A DNA stretch of 64,000 bases from Kangiella geojedonensis (GCF_000981765.1 NZ_CP010975.1:2418001-2482000); one strand, 5' to 3'. Positions 7,774 through 16,462 are shown, numbered from the stretch's first letter. Program-made: numbers and translations. The notes: generated by a model not told the origin, from the sequence alone.

Positions 7774-8532
7774 ATGACAATGAGTAAGACACTTTCCTTA
7801 AGCATTCTATCCTCCTATTGCTGGCTATCAAAAGATTCACTAAAAAACACTAACCTCCCCCCATCGTCACTTAAAATCTTTGATGTTGAAGACATCGTTC
7901 TTAACCAAATTCCACCAATAAAGCGTCGGCGTTTAAAGGGCTTAAGCAAAATGGCGATGCATACCTCGCTTAGTTGTTTAGACAAAGTCAATTTTTCGGC
8001 TGACGAGGTTTATACTGTCTTTGCATCACAACACGGTGAAATTGGCCGTACAACCAGCATTGTTAACGATATTGTTGATGGTAATGACATTTCGCCAAAA
8101 GACTTCAGTCTTTCGGTTCATAACTCTTCTTTAGGTCTATTTTCTATTTTTAATAAAAATAAGCACTTTGGCACCAGCATTGCGGCTGGTAGCAATACTT
8201 TCGGCTTTGCATTGCTGGAAAGCTACAACCTACTGAAACGTAACCCTAAACAAACAGTATTATTAACCTGTTTTGACTTGGAAGTTGACCAACCTTTCGG
8301 TAGATTACAACAACGCAAGTATCCCAGTTATAGCCTTTCATTATTGCTTTCTTTGAATAAGGCTAACGCCCAAGATATCAGTTTCAGCTTTGAACGATCC
8401 GATATTGAACAATCGTCACATCAGCCTTTAGCGATTGCCTTTTTTGAGTTTTTGCAGGGTGAAATAACCGCCGCACAGTTAAGTTCAGCCGATTACCACT
8501 GGAAGTTCAATAAGCATGCTCCATCGGCTTAA
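7774..8532 (+). CDS. Beta-ketoacyl synthase-like protein lacking the active Cys (chain-length-factor-like)
   Basis: This is a 252-aa protein related to the N-terminal half of beta-ketoacyl synthases, of the short type found first in APE pigment operons. The region SLSVHNSSLGLFSIFNKNKH and FGTSIAAGSNTFGFALLE corresponds to the nucleophile elbow, but Gly139 stands where ketosynthases have the catalytic Cys. It therefore probably acts as a chain-length factor partnering the active ketosynthase encoded at 20596. By analogy this is the ApeC/ApeO type of pair described for APE systems. The start is the first of two nearby ATGs (7774, 7780). Its end overlaps the next gene by 17 bp. Confidence 0.75.
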   Translation: MTMSKTLSLSILSSYCWLSKDSLKNTNLPPSSLKIFDVEDIVLNQIPPIKRRRLKGLSKMAMHTSLSCLDKVNFSADEVYTVFASQHGEIGRTTSIVNDIVDGNDISPKDFSLSVHNSSLGLFSIFNKNKHFGTSIAAGSNTFGFALLESYNLLKRNPKQTVLLTCFDLEVDQPFGRLQQRKYPSYSLSLLLSLNKANAQDISFSFERSDIEQSSHQPLAIAFFEFLQGEITAAQLSSADYHWKFNKHAPSA

Positions 8533-9304
8533 TTACATCTGGCGAGTATTTGCCACAGGGCTGTCCTTCACTACTTTTGGCTTGGGGGGACTGTTCTTAT
8601 CGCTATTTGTTTTCCCGGTGATAAAAGTTTTCAATCCCGACCCCGACATTCGAAAGCGTAAAGCTCGTTATTTAGTTCATCGTTCTTGGCGCTTTTTTAT
8701 CAGTTTTATGCAGAGTTTGGGGATTTTTAGCTTTGATCTCGAGGCTGCGCGCAAAGAACTTCAAGGCGTTGAAGGTAAAGTCATTATCGCTAATCACCCA
8801 ACCTTAATTGATGTGGTCGCTTTAATATCCCTTATCCCAAGAGCCGATTGTGTGGTGAAACAAGGTTTGTGGAATAACTTCTTTTTGAAAAGAGTCGTCC
8901 GAGTAGCTGATTTTATTAATAATGATCAAGATGTGAATAAGCTCATTGAAAGCTGTAAAAAAACCCTCGAAGAAGGGTATAATCTAGTCGTATTTCCTGA
9001 GGGTACTCGCACAGTTCCTAATCAACCGTTAAAATTACAGCGCGGCGCCGCAAATATTGCTATTCGCTGCCAACAAAAACTTTTGCCGGTGATCATCGAC
9101 TGCAACCCAACCACATTAACTAAACAAGAAAAGTGGTACCAGATCCCATCACGACGAGCTAAGTTCTCCATGCGTGTGGTCCAGGAAATCAACATTACTC
9201 CGTTTTTGCAAATGGATAAAAGCGAATCAATCGCTGCAAGAAGATTAACGGAGCATATTAAAACAGTGTTTACTGAGGAAATTTTGAAGAATGAGACCAA
9301 TTGA
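8516..9304 (+). CDS. Lysophospholipid acyltransferase (PlsC-like)
   Basis: This is a 262-aa membrane-associated acyltransferase of the PlsC/LPLAT family. The catalytic HX4D is NHPTLID (His94, Asp99) and the acceptor-binding motif FPEGTRT begins near residue 160. A hydrophobic N-terminal segment (FTTFGLGGLFLSLFVFPVIKVF) should anchor it in the inner membrane. Within a pigment operon it probably helps attach the polyene acyl chain to a lipid or prepares the lipid acceptor. It overlaps both neighbours by 14-17 bp, so translation is coupled. Confidence 0.85.
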   Translation: MLHRLNYIWRVFATGLSFTTFGLGGLFLSLFVFPVIKVFNPDPDIRKRKARYLVHRSWRFFISFMQSLGIFSFDLEAARKELQGVEGKVIIANHPTLIDVVALISLIPRADCVVKQGLWNNFFLKRVVRVADFINNDQDVNKLIESCKKTLEEGYNLVVFPEGTRTVPNQPLKLQRGAANIAIRCQQKLLPVIIDCNPTTLTKQEKWYQIPSRRAKFSMRVVQEINITPFLQMDKSESIAARRLTEHIKTVFTEEILKNETN

Positions 9305-9554
9305 AAACGAGATCAAAGCGGTCATTATTGAATCACTTGATCTAGAAGATATTAGCATTGATGACATTGAGACTTCTGAGCCATTATTTGGGGATGGCCT
9401 CGGTTTAGATTCTATTGACGCACTCGAATTAGGATTAGCCTTAAAAAAGAAGTTTGATATAAAGCTTGACTCTAACTCTGAAGAATCGAAAAAACATTTT
9501 TATTCAGTCAGCACTTTAGCAGACTTCATAGAGCAACAAAAAAGGACTGCGTAA
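9291..9554 (+). CDS. Acyl carrier protein (first of pair)
   Basis: This is an 87-aa acidic acyl carrier protein. The phosphopantetheine attachment motif is GLDSID with Ser41, preceded by FGDGL. It carries starter or elongating polyene intermediates for the ketosynthases of the same operon. A holo-ACP synthase or PPTase acting on it is not encoded in the window. The stop and the next start overlap by one base. Confidence 0.9.
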   Translation: MRPIENEIKAVIIESLDLEDISIDDIETSEPLFGDGLGLDSIDALELGLALKKKFDIKLDSNSEESKKHFYSVSTLADFIEQQKRTA

Positions 9555-9811
9555 TGACTAAGTTAGAAACAAAAGAGCAAATCTATCAACAACTTGTTGT
9601 TATTTTGGTAGAAGACTTTGAAGTAGAGTCTGATGATATCAGTTTAGAAGCTAATCTCTATACGGATCTTGATCTCGATAGTATTGATACAGTGGACTTG
9701 GTCATTAAACTTCAAGAGATCACTGGGAAGTCCGTTAACCCTGAGACTTTCAAAGCCGTTCGCACTATGCAGCACGTTGTTGACGCAGTTTATGACCTAG
9801 TACACGACTAA
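9554..9811 (+). CDS. Acyl carrier protein (second of pair)
   Basis: This 85-aa acyl carrier protein has attachment motif LDLDSIDTVDL, with Ser43 as the phosphopantetheine site. It differs clearly from the preceding carrier protein. Two distinct carriers are typical of APE operons, where one loads the aromatic starter and the other elongates; the split here is inferred. It overlaps both neighbours by a single base. Confidence 0.9.
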   Translation: MTKLETKEQIYQQLVVILVEDFEVESDDISLEANLYTDLDLDSIDTVDLVIKLQEITGKSVNPETFKAVRTMQHVVDAVYDLVHD

Positions 9812-10380
9812 TGGCTCTATTGCTCAAAGTTGCCATCGCTTTGGTAGTATTAGTATATCCCATAGCGATCTATTTTGGGCTTCAGTATCTTCAGCCTAAA
9901 TATTTAGCCATCAGTTTAGCAGCCTTAGTTATACTGCGTGCACTCTTCACAAACAACCAACTTCTTAAGGCCGTAAAAGGGCTTTGGGTTGTCATACTAG
10001 TGGTAGGATTAACTCTTGCCGGTTTTAGTTACTTTAAAAACACCGATCTTGGCTTAAAGCTTTATCCCGTGATTATTTCTGCCAGTTTCCTCGCTTTATT
10101 TAGCTACAGTCTCTTTAAACCACCCTCTGTTATTGAACGCTTAGCACGCCTTCAAGATCCAGATTTACCACCAGATGGAGTTCGTTACACCAGAGCAGTG
10201 ACACAAGTATGGTGTGTCTTTTTTGTCTTCAACATGACAATCGCGCTATACACCGTTTTCTTTTCTACTACCGAAATATGGGCGCTTTATAACGGTTTCA
10301 TATCCTATTTGTTAATGGGGGTTTTATTTATTTCTGAGCTAGCTTACCGCAAATGGGTTCTACAAAAAGGCGGTGATTAA
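9811..10380 (+). CDS. Multi-spanning inner-membrane protein of APE-type operon
   Basis: This 189-aa protein is almost wholly hydrophobic, with about six predicted membrane segments and one polar loop (ERLARLQDPDLPPDGVRYTRAVTQVWC). The loop plus spacing resembles the COG4648-type predicted membrane proteins that recur in aryl polyene gene clusters. No catalytic motif is visible. It may scaffold the membrane-bound acyltransferase and glycosyltransferase steps. Overlaps of one base on both sides tie it to the operon. Confidence 0.7.
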   Translation: MALLLKVAIALVVLVYPIAIYFGLQYLQPKYLAISLAALVILRALFTNNQLLKAVKGLWVVILVVGLTLAGFSYFKNTDLGLKLYPVIISASFLALFSYSLFKPPSVIERLARLQDPDLPPDGVRYTRAVTQVWCVFFVFNMTIALYTVFFSTTEIWALYNGFISYLLMGVLFISELAYRKWVLQKGGD

Positions 10381-11732
10381 TGGATCACATCACAGCACAA
10401 ATTAAACAATTACTTGAAAGCGACAGCGACCAGCTGGTCGCATTTAACGACAGACAGTCATTTTCTCGTCGTGATTTTCAAAAGCATGTTTTGCAAGCCG
10501 CGGCGAACCTTGAGCAGCTTTCCCATCAAAAGTATTTGCTATTTGCTGATAACACCTATGATTTTGCCGTTAATTTTATGGCGTTAATCATAGCTGGGAA
10601 AGATATCGTGTTGACCGCTAATACCAAGCCTGACTGGCTTAAATCCATTGGTCAGTCCTATCAAGCAGTCCTTTCTGATTCGTCTGATGCTGACAGTTTG
10701 TCGATTACACATTACCTCAACAGTGTTGCTCCTACTGACAAATTAGACATACCCAACAACCTGCTAAACATTCTCTCCCAGAGCAAGATCCAATTTTATA
10801 CCTCAGGCTCCAGTAGCGAGCCTAAGGCCGTTTCCAAGCACTTCTCTCAATTGTTGTTAGAAGCACATAATTTAGAACAGTTGTTCGGAGCAGCTATCAG
10901 AAATAGCAAAGTCTTCGCCACAGTGTCGCACCACCATATTTATGGCCTTATTTTTAGGTTGCTCTGGCCTTTATTTTACAAAAAGCCGTTTAACACCAAT
11001 ATTTTGCTTTACCCTGAAGAATTAGTAGCCGCCAGTCAGCATTATTCAGATATCTGCTTAATCTCCAGCCCTGCTTTTTTATCGCGTCATGATAAACAGC
11101 TATCCGATATAGCGTTAACTCAATGCTTTAGCTCAGGGAGTCTTCTGTCGCCCAAAGCGGCTCACTTAACGCGAAAGCAATTCAACCTTTATCCCGTCGA
11201 AGTATTTGGTAGTACAGAAACCGGGGGCATTGGGTATCGCACCCAAGCCAATAATAATACTGTCTGGAGCCTGTTTCCCAGCGTCGCATTAACGCTCAAC
11301 AAAGAAGGGCGGGCTAGGCTAACGTCTCCGTATATACCAAATCCTGAGTACCTAGATGATAACATTGAAATCATTGGGGAGAGTCAATTCCGCTTACATG
11401 GACGCACTGATAGAGTTGTTAAAATCGAAGAAAAAAGAGTGTCGCTAGATGCTCTCGAACAAGCTATAAAGGAGTCGAGCTTGGTCGACGACTGCAAAGT
11501 TGTTGTCATACAACAGCATAGAACTTTTATTGGCGCTGTGGTTGAACTTAGCGATAGTGGAAGCGATTTTTTAAAGAACCACTCTAAACTCCAGCTCAAC
11601 CAACAACTTAAAGAGATGCTAGATTCAAAGTTTGAGGCAGTTGCGATCCCGAGAAAGTGGCGTTATTTTGACCATTTACCCTATAATTCACAGGGAAAGC
11701 TTCCCATCAACACACTGGTCACACTATTTTAA
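10380..11732 (+). CDS. AMP-dependent acyl/aryl acid ligase
   Basis: This 450-aa adenylate-forming enzyme has the phosphate-binding loop TSGSSSEPK at 141-149, the adenylate motif FGSTETGG near 277-284 and the hinge GRTDRVVKIEEKRVSL beginning near 341. The C-terminal catalytic Lys lies in the final NSQGKLPIN segment. It probably activates an aromatic acid such as a cinnamate made by the ammonia-lyase encoded downstream and loads it on an acyl carrier protein, as proposed for APE ligases (ApeH type). The substrate is inferred. Confidence 0.82.
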   Translation: MDHITAQIKQLLESDSDQLVAFNDRQSFSRRDFQKHVLQAAANLEQLSHQKYLLFADNTYDFAVNFMALIIAGKDIVLTANTKPDWLKSIGQSYQAVLSDSSDADSLSITHYLNSVAPTDKLDIPNNLLNILSQSKIQFYTSGSSSEPKAVSKHFSQLLLEAHNLEQLFGAAIRNSKVFATVSHHHIYGLIFRLLWPLFYKKPFNTNILLYPEELVAASQHYSDICLISSPAFLSRHDKQLSDIALTQCFSSGSLLSPKAAHLTRKQFNLYPVEVFGSTETGGIGYRTQANNNTVWSLFPSVALTLNKEGRARLTSPYIPNPEYLDDNIEIIGESQFRLHGRTDRVVKIEEKRVSLDALEQAIKESSLVDDCKVVVIQQHRTFIGAVVELSDSGSDFLKNHSKLQLNQQLKEMLDSKFEAVAIPRKWRYFDHLPYNSQGKLPINTLVTLF

Positions 11733-11733
11733 T

Positions 11734-12093
11734 ATGACATTCCCTGACGTTTTGAACAAACTGCAAACCGACGATGCCACTATGGTCGAACTTGACATAG
11801 ATCCTAGGCTGCAAGCTTTTGAAGGGCATTTTGACTCATTCCCTATTGTGCCTGGAGTGATACAAATTCAGTGGGCATTGCATTTCTTCCAACAAATATT
11901 TCACTCTGAGTCATCCGCAATTGCATGGCGTATCAACAAAGTCACAGCGTTAAAATTCCAACATGTCATCGCCCCCCACAGCAAGGTTAATTTACACTTA
12001 TCCTTTGATGAAGCTAAGTGTTGCTTAACCTTCAAATTTAATAACGATGAACACACTTACTCTTCTGGCAAGCTGTTTCTGGAAAAAAGCTAA
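11734..12093 (+). CDS. Hotdog-fold dehydratase-like protein (ApeI/FabZ-like)
   Basis: This is a 119-aa single hotdog domain. FEGHFDSFPIVPGVIQIQWA matches the FabA/FabZ consensus FxGHFPxxPIxPGV, with the catalytic-type His in GHF. The ATG at 11734, directly after the preceding stop, is preferred over an in-frame upstream ATG at 11632, which would extend 100 bp into the ligase gene and add residues unlike a hotdog protein. It probably dehydrates 3-hydroxyacyl intermediates during polyene extension. Confidence 0.78.
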   Translation: MTFPDVLNKLQTDDATMVELDIDPRLQAFEGHFDSFPIVPGVIQIQWALHFFQQIFHSESSAIAWRINKVTALKFQHVIAPHSKVNLHLSFDEAKCCLTFKFNNDEHTYSSGKLFLEKS

Positions 12094-12098
12094 TCATC

Positions 12099-12863
12099 AT
12101 GGCATCTAACGACTACTGTATTATTATTCCTAACTATAACCATACTCAACATATCGAGAATGTTCTGCAGCAGATATCTCAGCAGCAGCTGCCGGTTATT
12201 TTGATCAATGATGGGAGCAACGCTAAAACTAAGACGTTTTTAATCGAGACTGCCCGCAAATTTAAGTTTGTTAGCTTAATCCACCTTGAGACAAATCAAG
12301 GAAAGGGTGGCGCCGTGATTACTGGACTTCTTGAAGCTCATCGCCAAGGATATAGTCATGCAATACAAGTCGACGCCGATGGTCAGCATGCTATTAACGA
12401 TATCCCCAAATTTATTAACCTCAGCGAAGATGCTTCTCAAGCTGTGATTTGTGGCATACCAGACTACGACAAGTCTGTGCCTTTAGGTCGACTCATACCT
12501 CGTTACATTACTCATTTTTGGGTTTGGGTAGAAACACTGTCCTTTCGGATTAAAGATTCGATGTGTGGCTTTCGTTTATACCCCTTGAGTAGTACCACAG
12601 AGTTAATTCGCAATACTCGCATTGGCAAACGCATGGATTTTGACACTGAAATCTTGGTTAAGCTTGACTGGAAAGCCGTTCCCATCATTAACTTACCCAC
12701 TAAAGTCACCTATCCAGAGGATGGTTCTTCACATTTCCGTATGTGGCAAGACAATTGGCTAATTACAAAAATGCACACCCGCCTTTTCTTCGGCATGCTC
12801 GTTAGGCTGCCGAAGTTAATTGCGCGACACTTTACGCACTCAACCCCAAAAACCACACTATGA
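12099..12863 (+). CDS. Family 2 glycosyltransferase
   Basis: This 254-aa GT2 enzyme has an N-terminal Rossmann-like start (CIIIPNYNH), NDGSNAKT, and the metal-binding DXD as DADGQH at Asp92-Asp94. It resembles polyprenyl-phosphate mannosyltransferase-like GT-A enzymes without membrane segments. In APE operons such genes are thought to glycosylate the polyene lipid or its carrier; the sugar and acceptor cannot be read from the sequence. Its last 4 bp overlap the next gene. Confidence 0.85.
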   Translation: MASNDYCIIIPNYNHTQHIENVLQQISQQQLPVILINDGSNAKTKTFLIETARKFKFVSLIHLETNQGKGGAVITGLLEAHRQGYSHAIQVDADGQHAINDIPKFINLSEDASQAVICGIPDYDKSVPLGRLIPRYITHFWVWVETLSFRIKDSMCGFRLYPLSSTTELIRNTRIGKRMDFDTEILVKLDWKAVPIINLPTKVTYPEDGSSHFRMWQDNWLITKMHTRLFFGMLVRLPKLIARHFTHSTPKTTL

Positions 12864-13849
12864 AAGATAAGCACTGGTCGGCAACTCAAGAGCGCGGCTC
12901 AACCTTCGGTATTCAGTTACTGGTTTGGCTGTATCGTGTCTTTGGTCAGTGGCTATTCCGACTGGTACTGATTCCTGTCATCGGCTACTTTACCCTGACC
13001 GGTAATAAAGCAAAGCAAGCTTCTTATGATTATCTAAGACGTGTAAATGCTTATACCCATAATCCAGCAAAAGTTCGCTGGTATCATGTTTATAAACACT
13101 TTTATCAATTCGGTATTGCCGCTGTCGACAAAATTCGTGCATGGTTAGACGATATAAAGCTAAGTGACGTCACCATTCACCACCCACAAGTTTTCCAACA
13201 ACTGAGAGACAGTAGTCCTAAGCAAGGAGCACTATTTATTGGCTCTCACCTCGGTAACTTAGAGTTATGCCGTGCCATCGGTGAAAACGATACTGATATA
13301 AAAATTAATGCGCTAGTCTTTACAAAGCACGCTTTGAAATTTCAGTCCGCCTTGGAAAAATTTAACCCCAATGCGCAATTGAACTTAATACAAGTAGATT
13401 CGCTTGGTGCTGAAACGGCTATTGAGCTTAAAGATAAAGTCGATAACGGTGAGATAGTCATCATTGTGGGCGATCGCACCTCTGTTACCCAGTACGGACG
13501 AGTTAGTTACGCCGAGTTTCTTGGTCAACCAGCTCCTTTTTCGCAAGGACCATTTATTTTAGCGAATGTATTAGACTGCCCGACTTACTTGATCTTCTGC
13601 CTCAAGCAGTCACGGGGCTACCACATCTATTTAGAGCACTTCGCCGACAGTTTGAAGCTCAGTAGAACTGAGCGGGCTCAACAGTTACAATCAATCATTC
13701 AGCGGTACGCGAGCCGATTAGAATACTATTGCCTAAAAGCACCTTATCAGTGGTTTAACTTTTTTAAATTTTGGCAAAAAGACGATAAAGCGCATATCAC
13801 GCGTGCCGCAATCAACAAAAACGAGAAGCAATCCAGTGACAACAGCTAA
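12860..13849 (+). CDS. LpxL/HtrB-like lipid acyltransferase
   Basis: This 329-aa protein of the lipid A biosynthesis acyltransferase family has a hydrophobic N-terminal anchor (FRLVLIPVIGYFTL) and the catalytic motif HLGNLE (His130, Glu135), followed by VGDRTSV. It is probably an inner-membrane enzyme that transfers an acyl or aryl-polyene chain to a glycolipid acceptor. A second, independent LpxL-type gene sits at 50015-50956, so this copy is likely dedicated to the pigment operon. The end overlaps the ammonia-lyase start by 14 bp. Confidence 0.82.
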   Translation: MKDKHWSATQERGSTFGIQLLVWLYRVFGQWLFRLVLIPVIGYFTLTGNKAKQASYDYLRRVNAYTHNPAKVRWYHVYKHFYQFGIAAVDKIRAWLDDIKLSDVTIHHPQVFQQLRDSSPKQGALFIGSHLGNLELCRAIGENDTDIKINALVFTKHALKFQSALEKFNPNAQLNLIQVDSLGAETAIELKDKVDNGEIVIIVGDRTSVTQYGRVSYAEFLGQPAPFSQGPFILANVLDCPTYLIFCLKQSRGYHIYLEHFADSLKLSRTERAQQLQSIIQRYASRLEYYCLKAPYQWFNFFKFWQKDDKAHITRAAINKNEKQSSDNS

Positions 13850-15383
13850 TTCAACAATCACTTTTGGTCTTTCAAAGATCACTATTGAACACATTAATGC
13901 CATGGCAAAAGGCCAAGCGCAGATATCTCTTAGTTCTGATAAAAACTTTAAAGAGACCATAGAGCAGGGTGCTAATTTTCTCAAGAACTTGCTGCAAGAA
14001 GACGGTGTTATTTATGGCGTAACCACTGGTTATGGCGATTCAGTGACTGAGCAGGTACCGCTGGGTAATGTCCATGAGCTTCCACTTCACCTGACTCGTT
14101 TTCACGGCTGTGGTTTAGGGGATACTTTTTCGGTTGAAGAAACTCGCGCTATTTTGGGCGCGCGACTTACATCCCTAACCCAAGGTTATTCAGGCGTAAC
14201 ATGGGAATTGTTAGAGCAACTTGAAACCTTACTGGCCCATGACATCATGCCTCGAATTCCTCAAGAGGGCTCCGTAGGCGCTAGTGGTGATCTTACTCCG
14301 CTATCGTATGTTGCAGCCGTTTTAGTCGGCGAGCGTGAGGTTTTTTATAAGGGTGAATTAAGGTCAACTAACGATGTTTTTGAGGAGCTTAACATTAAGC
14401 CCTTAACGCTACAGCCTAAAGAAGGCTTGGCCATTATGAACGGCACAGCTGTAATGACGGCGCTTGCATGCATCGCATATCAACGTGCTGAATACTTAAT
14501 TGAGCTTTGCTCTCGAATTACTGCTTTGTGCTCAATCGCATTACAGGGCAATAGTGCGCATTTCGATGATATTCTGTTTAACGCTAAGCCACACCCTGGT
14601 CAAAACCAAGTGGCAGCCTGGATTAGAGACGACCTGAATCACCACAAGCATCCGCGTAATTCCAGTCGCCTGCAGGACCGCTACTCTATACGCTGCGCAC
14701 CACACATCATTGGTGCAGTGAAAGATTCTTTACCTTGGATGCGTCAAATCATCGAGACCGAACTGAATAGCGCTAATGACAATCCGATCATTGATGGCGA
14801 AGGCCAACATGTTTTGCATGGGGGCCACTTCTATGGTGGGCACATAGCCATGGTTATGGACACCCTAAAAACTGGCATCGCAAACCTTTCAGATTTAATG
14901 GATCGCCAAATGGCGTTACTGATGGATCGAAAGTTTAATAACGGTCTACCTAATAACCTTTCGGCTGCCCAAGAGGACCGTAAAGCGATCAATCATGGTT
15001 TTAAGGCGGTGCAAATTGGTATCAGCGCATGGACAGCTGAAGCACTAAAAAATACCATGCCCGCTAGCGTCTTCTCACGCTCTACCGAATGTCATAACCA
15101 AGATAAAGTCAGCATGGGCACTATCGCAGCGCGTGACTGTTTACGCATATTACAATTAACCGAACAGGTTGCGGCAGCCTCGTTAATGGCTTCAAGCCAA
15201 GCAGTAAAAATCCGCATTGATCGGCAAGAGCTTGAGCATGAGTCATTATCCGGCAGTATTAAGAATACTTTGGATGAGGTGTTTACCATCTTTAAGCTCG
15301 TCGATGAAGATCGTCCGTTAGAAGCTGAACTCCGGAACTTTGTTTCCTTGATACAAGATCAACACTGGACAACCTATAAATAA
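13836..15383 (+). CDS. MIO-type aromatic amino acid ammonia-lyase
   Basis: This 515-aa enzyme of the HAL/PAL/TAL family has the Ala149-Ser150-Gly151 triad (VGASGDLTPLSY) that cyclises to the MIO cofactor, Tyr60 in IYGVTTGYG as general base, and NSANDNPII. It removes ammonia from an aromatic amino acid; no hut genes are adjacent, so histidine degradation is unlikely. The selectivity pair reads Phe89-His90, unlike the Ser-His, His-Leu or Phe-Leu pairs I recall for typical HAL, TAL and PAL. I chose GTG 13836, with GAGAAG 7 bp upstream, over GTG 13803. Confidence 0.85.
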   Translation: MTTANSTITFGLSKITIEHINAMAKGQAQISLSSDKNFKETIEQGANFLKNLLQEDGVIYGVTTGYGDSVTEQVPLGNVHELPLHLTRFHGCGLGDTFSVEETRAILGARLTSLTQGYSGVTWELLEQLETLLAHDIMPRIPQEGSVGASGDLTPLSYVAAVLVGEREVFYKGELRSTNDVFEELNIKPLTLQPKEGLAIMNGTAVMTALACIAYQRAEYLIELCSRITALCSIALQGNSAHFDDILFNAKPHPGQNQVAAWIRDDLNHHKHPRNSSRLQDRYSIRCAPHIIGAVKDSLPWMRQIIETELNSANDNPIIDGEGQHVLHGGHFYGGHIAMVMDTLKTGIANLSDLMDRQMALLMDRKFNNGLPNNLSAAQEDRKAINHGFKAVQIGISAWTAEALKNTMPASVFSRSTECHNQDKVSMGTIAARDCLRILQLTEQVAAASLMASSQAVKIRIDRQELEHESLSGSIKNTLDEVFTIFKLVDEDRPLEAELRNFVSLIQDQHWTTYK

Positions 15384-15392
15384 GGCTTGGTG

Positions 15393-15839
15393 ATGAATAA
15401 TAAAACACTACAACAACACGCTATAGCGGCTGAATGCTTTGTTGAAGTTCCCTTCTTTGACCTCGACCCCATGCACATTGTCTGGCATGGTAATTACGTC
15501 AAATACTTTGAGCAGGCGCGCTGTGAATTGCTCCGAAAGATTGACTACGACTACCCTCAAATGAAGGCTTCAGGATTTTATTGGCCGATTATTGATATGC
15601 GCGTCAAGTACATAAAACCGGCTAATTTTGGTGAAAAATTATTGTGCATTGCCACCTTCAAAGAGTTTGAGAACCGCCTCAAGATCGATTACCTCATCCA
15701 AAATGCTCAAACGGGTGAAAAGCTCTGCAAAGGTTATACAGTTCAAGTAGCCGTAACAACGACAGATTTTGAAATGCAACTTGTATCGCCAAAAATACTC
15801 CAACAACAACTAGAAAGCTATATTGCTGATTTATCATGA
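15393..15839 (+). CDS. Hotdog acyl-(CoA/ACP) thioesterase, 4-hydroxybenzoyl-CoA thioesterase-like
   Basis: This 148-aa thioesterase has the YbgC/4HBT motif FFDLDPMHIVWHGNYVKYFEQARCELL, with the acidic residue of FDLDPM and H-x-N-Y typical of the active site. It could release the polyene or proofread carrier proteins. The ATG at 15393 is used; an in-frame TTG at 15387 would add two residues. The stop overlaps the next ATG (ATGA). Confidence 0.83.
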   Translation: MNNKTLQQHAIAAECFVEVPFFDLDPMHIVWHGNYVKYFEQARCELLRKIDYDYPQMKASGFYWPIIDMRVKYIKPANFGEKLLCIATFKEFENRLKIDYLIQNAQTGEKLCKGYTVQVAVTTTDFEMQLVSPKILQQQLESYIADLS

Positions 15840-16462
15840 TGAATAAACTTGCTCAACTACTCGTGACACTGGTTATTGCTTTTGTAAGCACAACTGTCTT
15901 CTCAAGCGAAATAAACTCGTGCGATATCAATACAATGATGCAAACAATACAGCATCAACCACATCTTCAAAAATTCAAGCAAGAAAAAAACATCAAAGTT
16001 CTAGCAAACCCTCTAACATCATTTGGCTACCTCTTACTGGCTAATCAAGAAGCCGTGGTTTGGCAAACAACCCAGCCTATCAAGAGCACCACCGTCATAA
16101 GTCCTAACAACTTTCGTCAGTACAATAAAAAAGACCAGTTAATGACCATGCCGGCCAATACTAGCAATCAAACTTCCCAGCTGGTTTCGTCAACTTTTCT
16201 GTCAATATTGTCTGGTACTATTGATCAGTTGAACGACAACTTTGAGGTCAGTACTTCTTGCTCAGAAACCGAATGGCATATAAGCCTTATCCCTAACAAT
16301 AATGACATCCTTCGCTTACTTCAAAAAATTGATATCACAGGCAACATACAAATCAATCAGCTGAACTTTGTCGAAACCAACCAAGACATCACCCAAATTA
16401 GCTTTACGCCTACTGATGACTCCACCATCAAAAACCAACTAAGGTCCTACCTTGCCAACTAA
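15836..16462 (+). CDS. LolA-like periplasmic lipoprotein-carrier-related protein
   Basis: This 208-aa protein has a Sec signal peptide (about residues 1-24, ending VFSSE). The mature part resembles the LolA/outer-membrane carrier-like proteins of APE operons (FKQEKNIKVLANPLTSFGYLLLANQEAVVWQT), a half-barrel that could shield a hydrophobic lipid in the periplasm. It is distant from true LolA by eye. It sits directly before an MMPL exporter, suggesting a relay from inner to outer membrane. The second in-frame ATG at 15839 is an alternative start. Confidence 0.7.
   Translation: MMNKLAQLLVTLVIAFVSTTVFSSEINSCDINTMMQTIQHQPHLQKFKQEKNIKVLANPLTSFGYLLLANQEAVVWQTTQPIKSTTVISPNNFRQYNKKDQLMTMPANTSNQTSQLVSSTFLSILSGTIDQLNDNFEVSTSCSETEWHISLIPNNNDILRLLQKIDITGNIQINQLNFVETNQDITQISFTPTDDSTIKNQLRSYLAN

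Noticed and set aside
11632-11733. N-terminal extension of the hotdog dehydratase into the ligase gene
   Set aside because: The extra 34 residues do not look like a hotdog protein, and an ATG lies directly after the ligase stop.
13836-15383. Histidine ammonia-lyase of histidine degradation (hutH)
   Set aside because: No hutU, hutI, hutG or hutC nearby; the gene overlaps pigment-operon genes on the 5' side and the Phe-His pair differs from the usual histidase pair.
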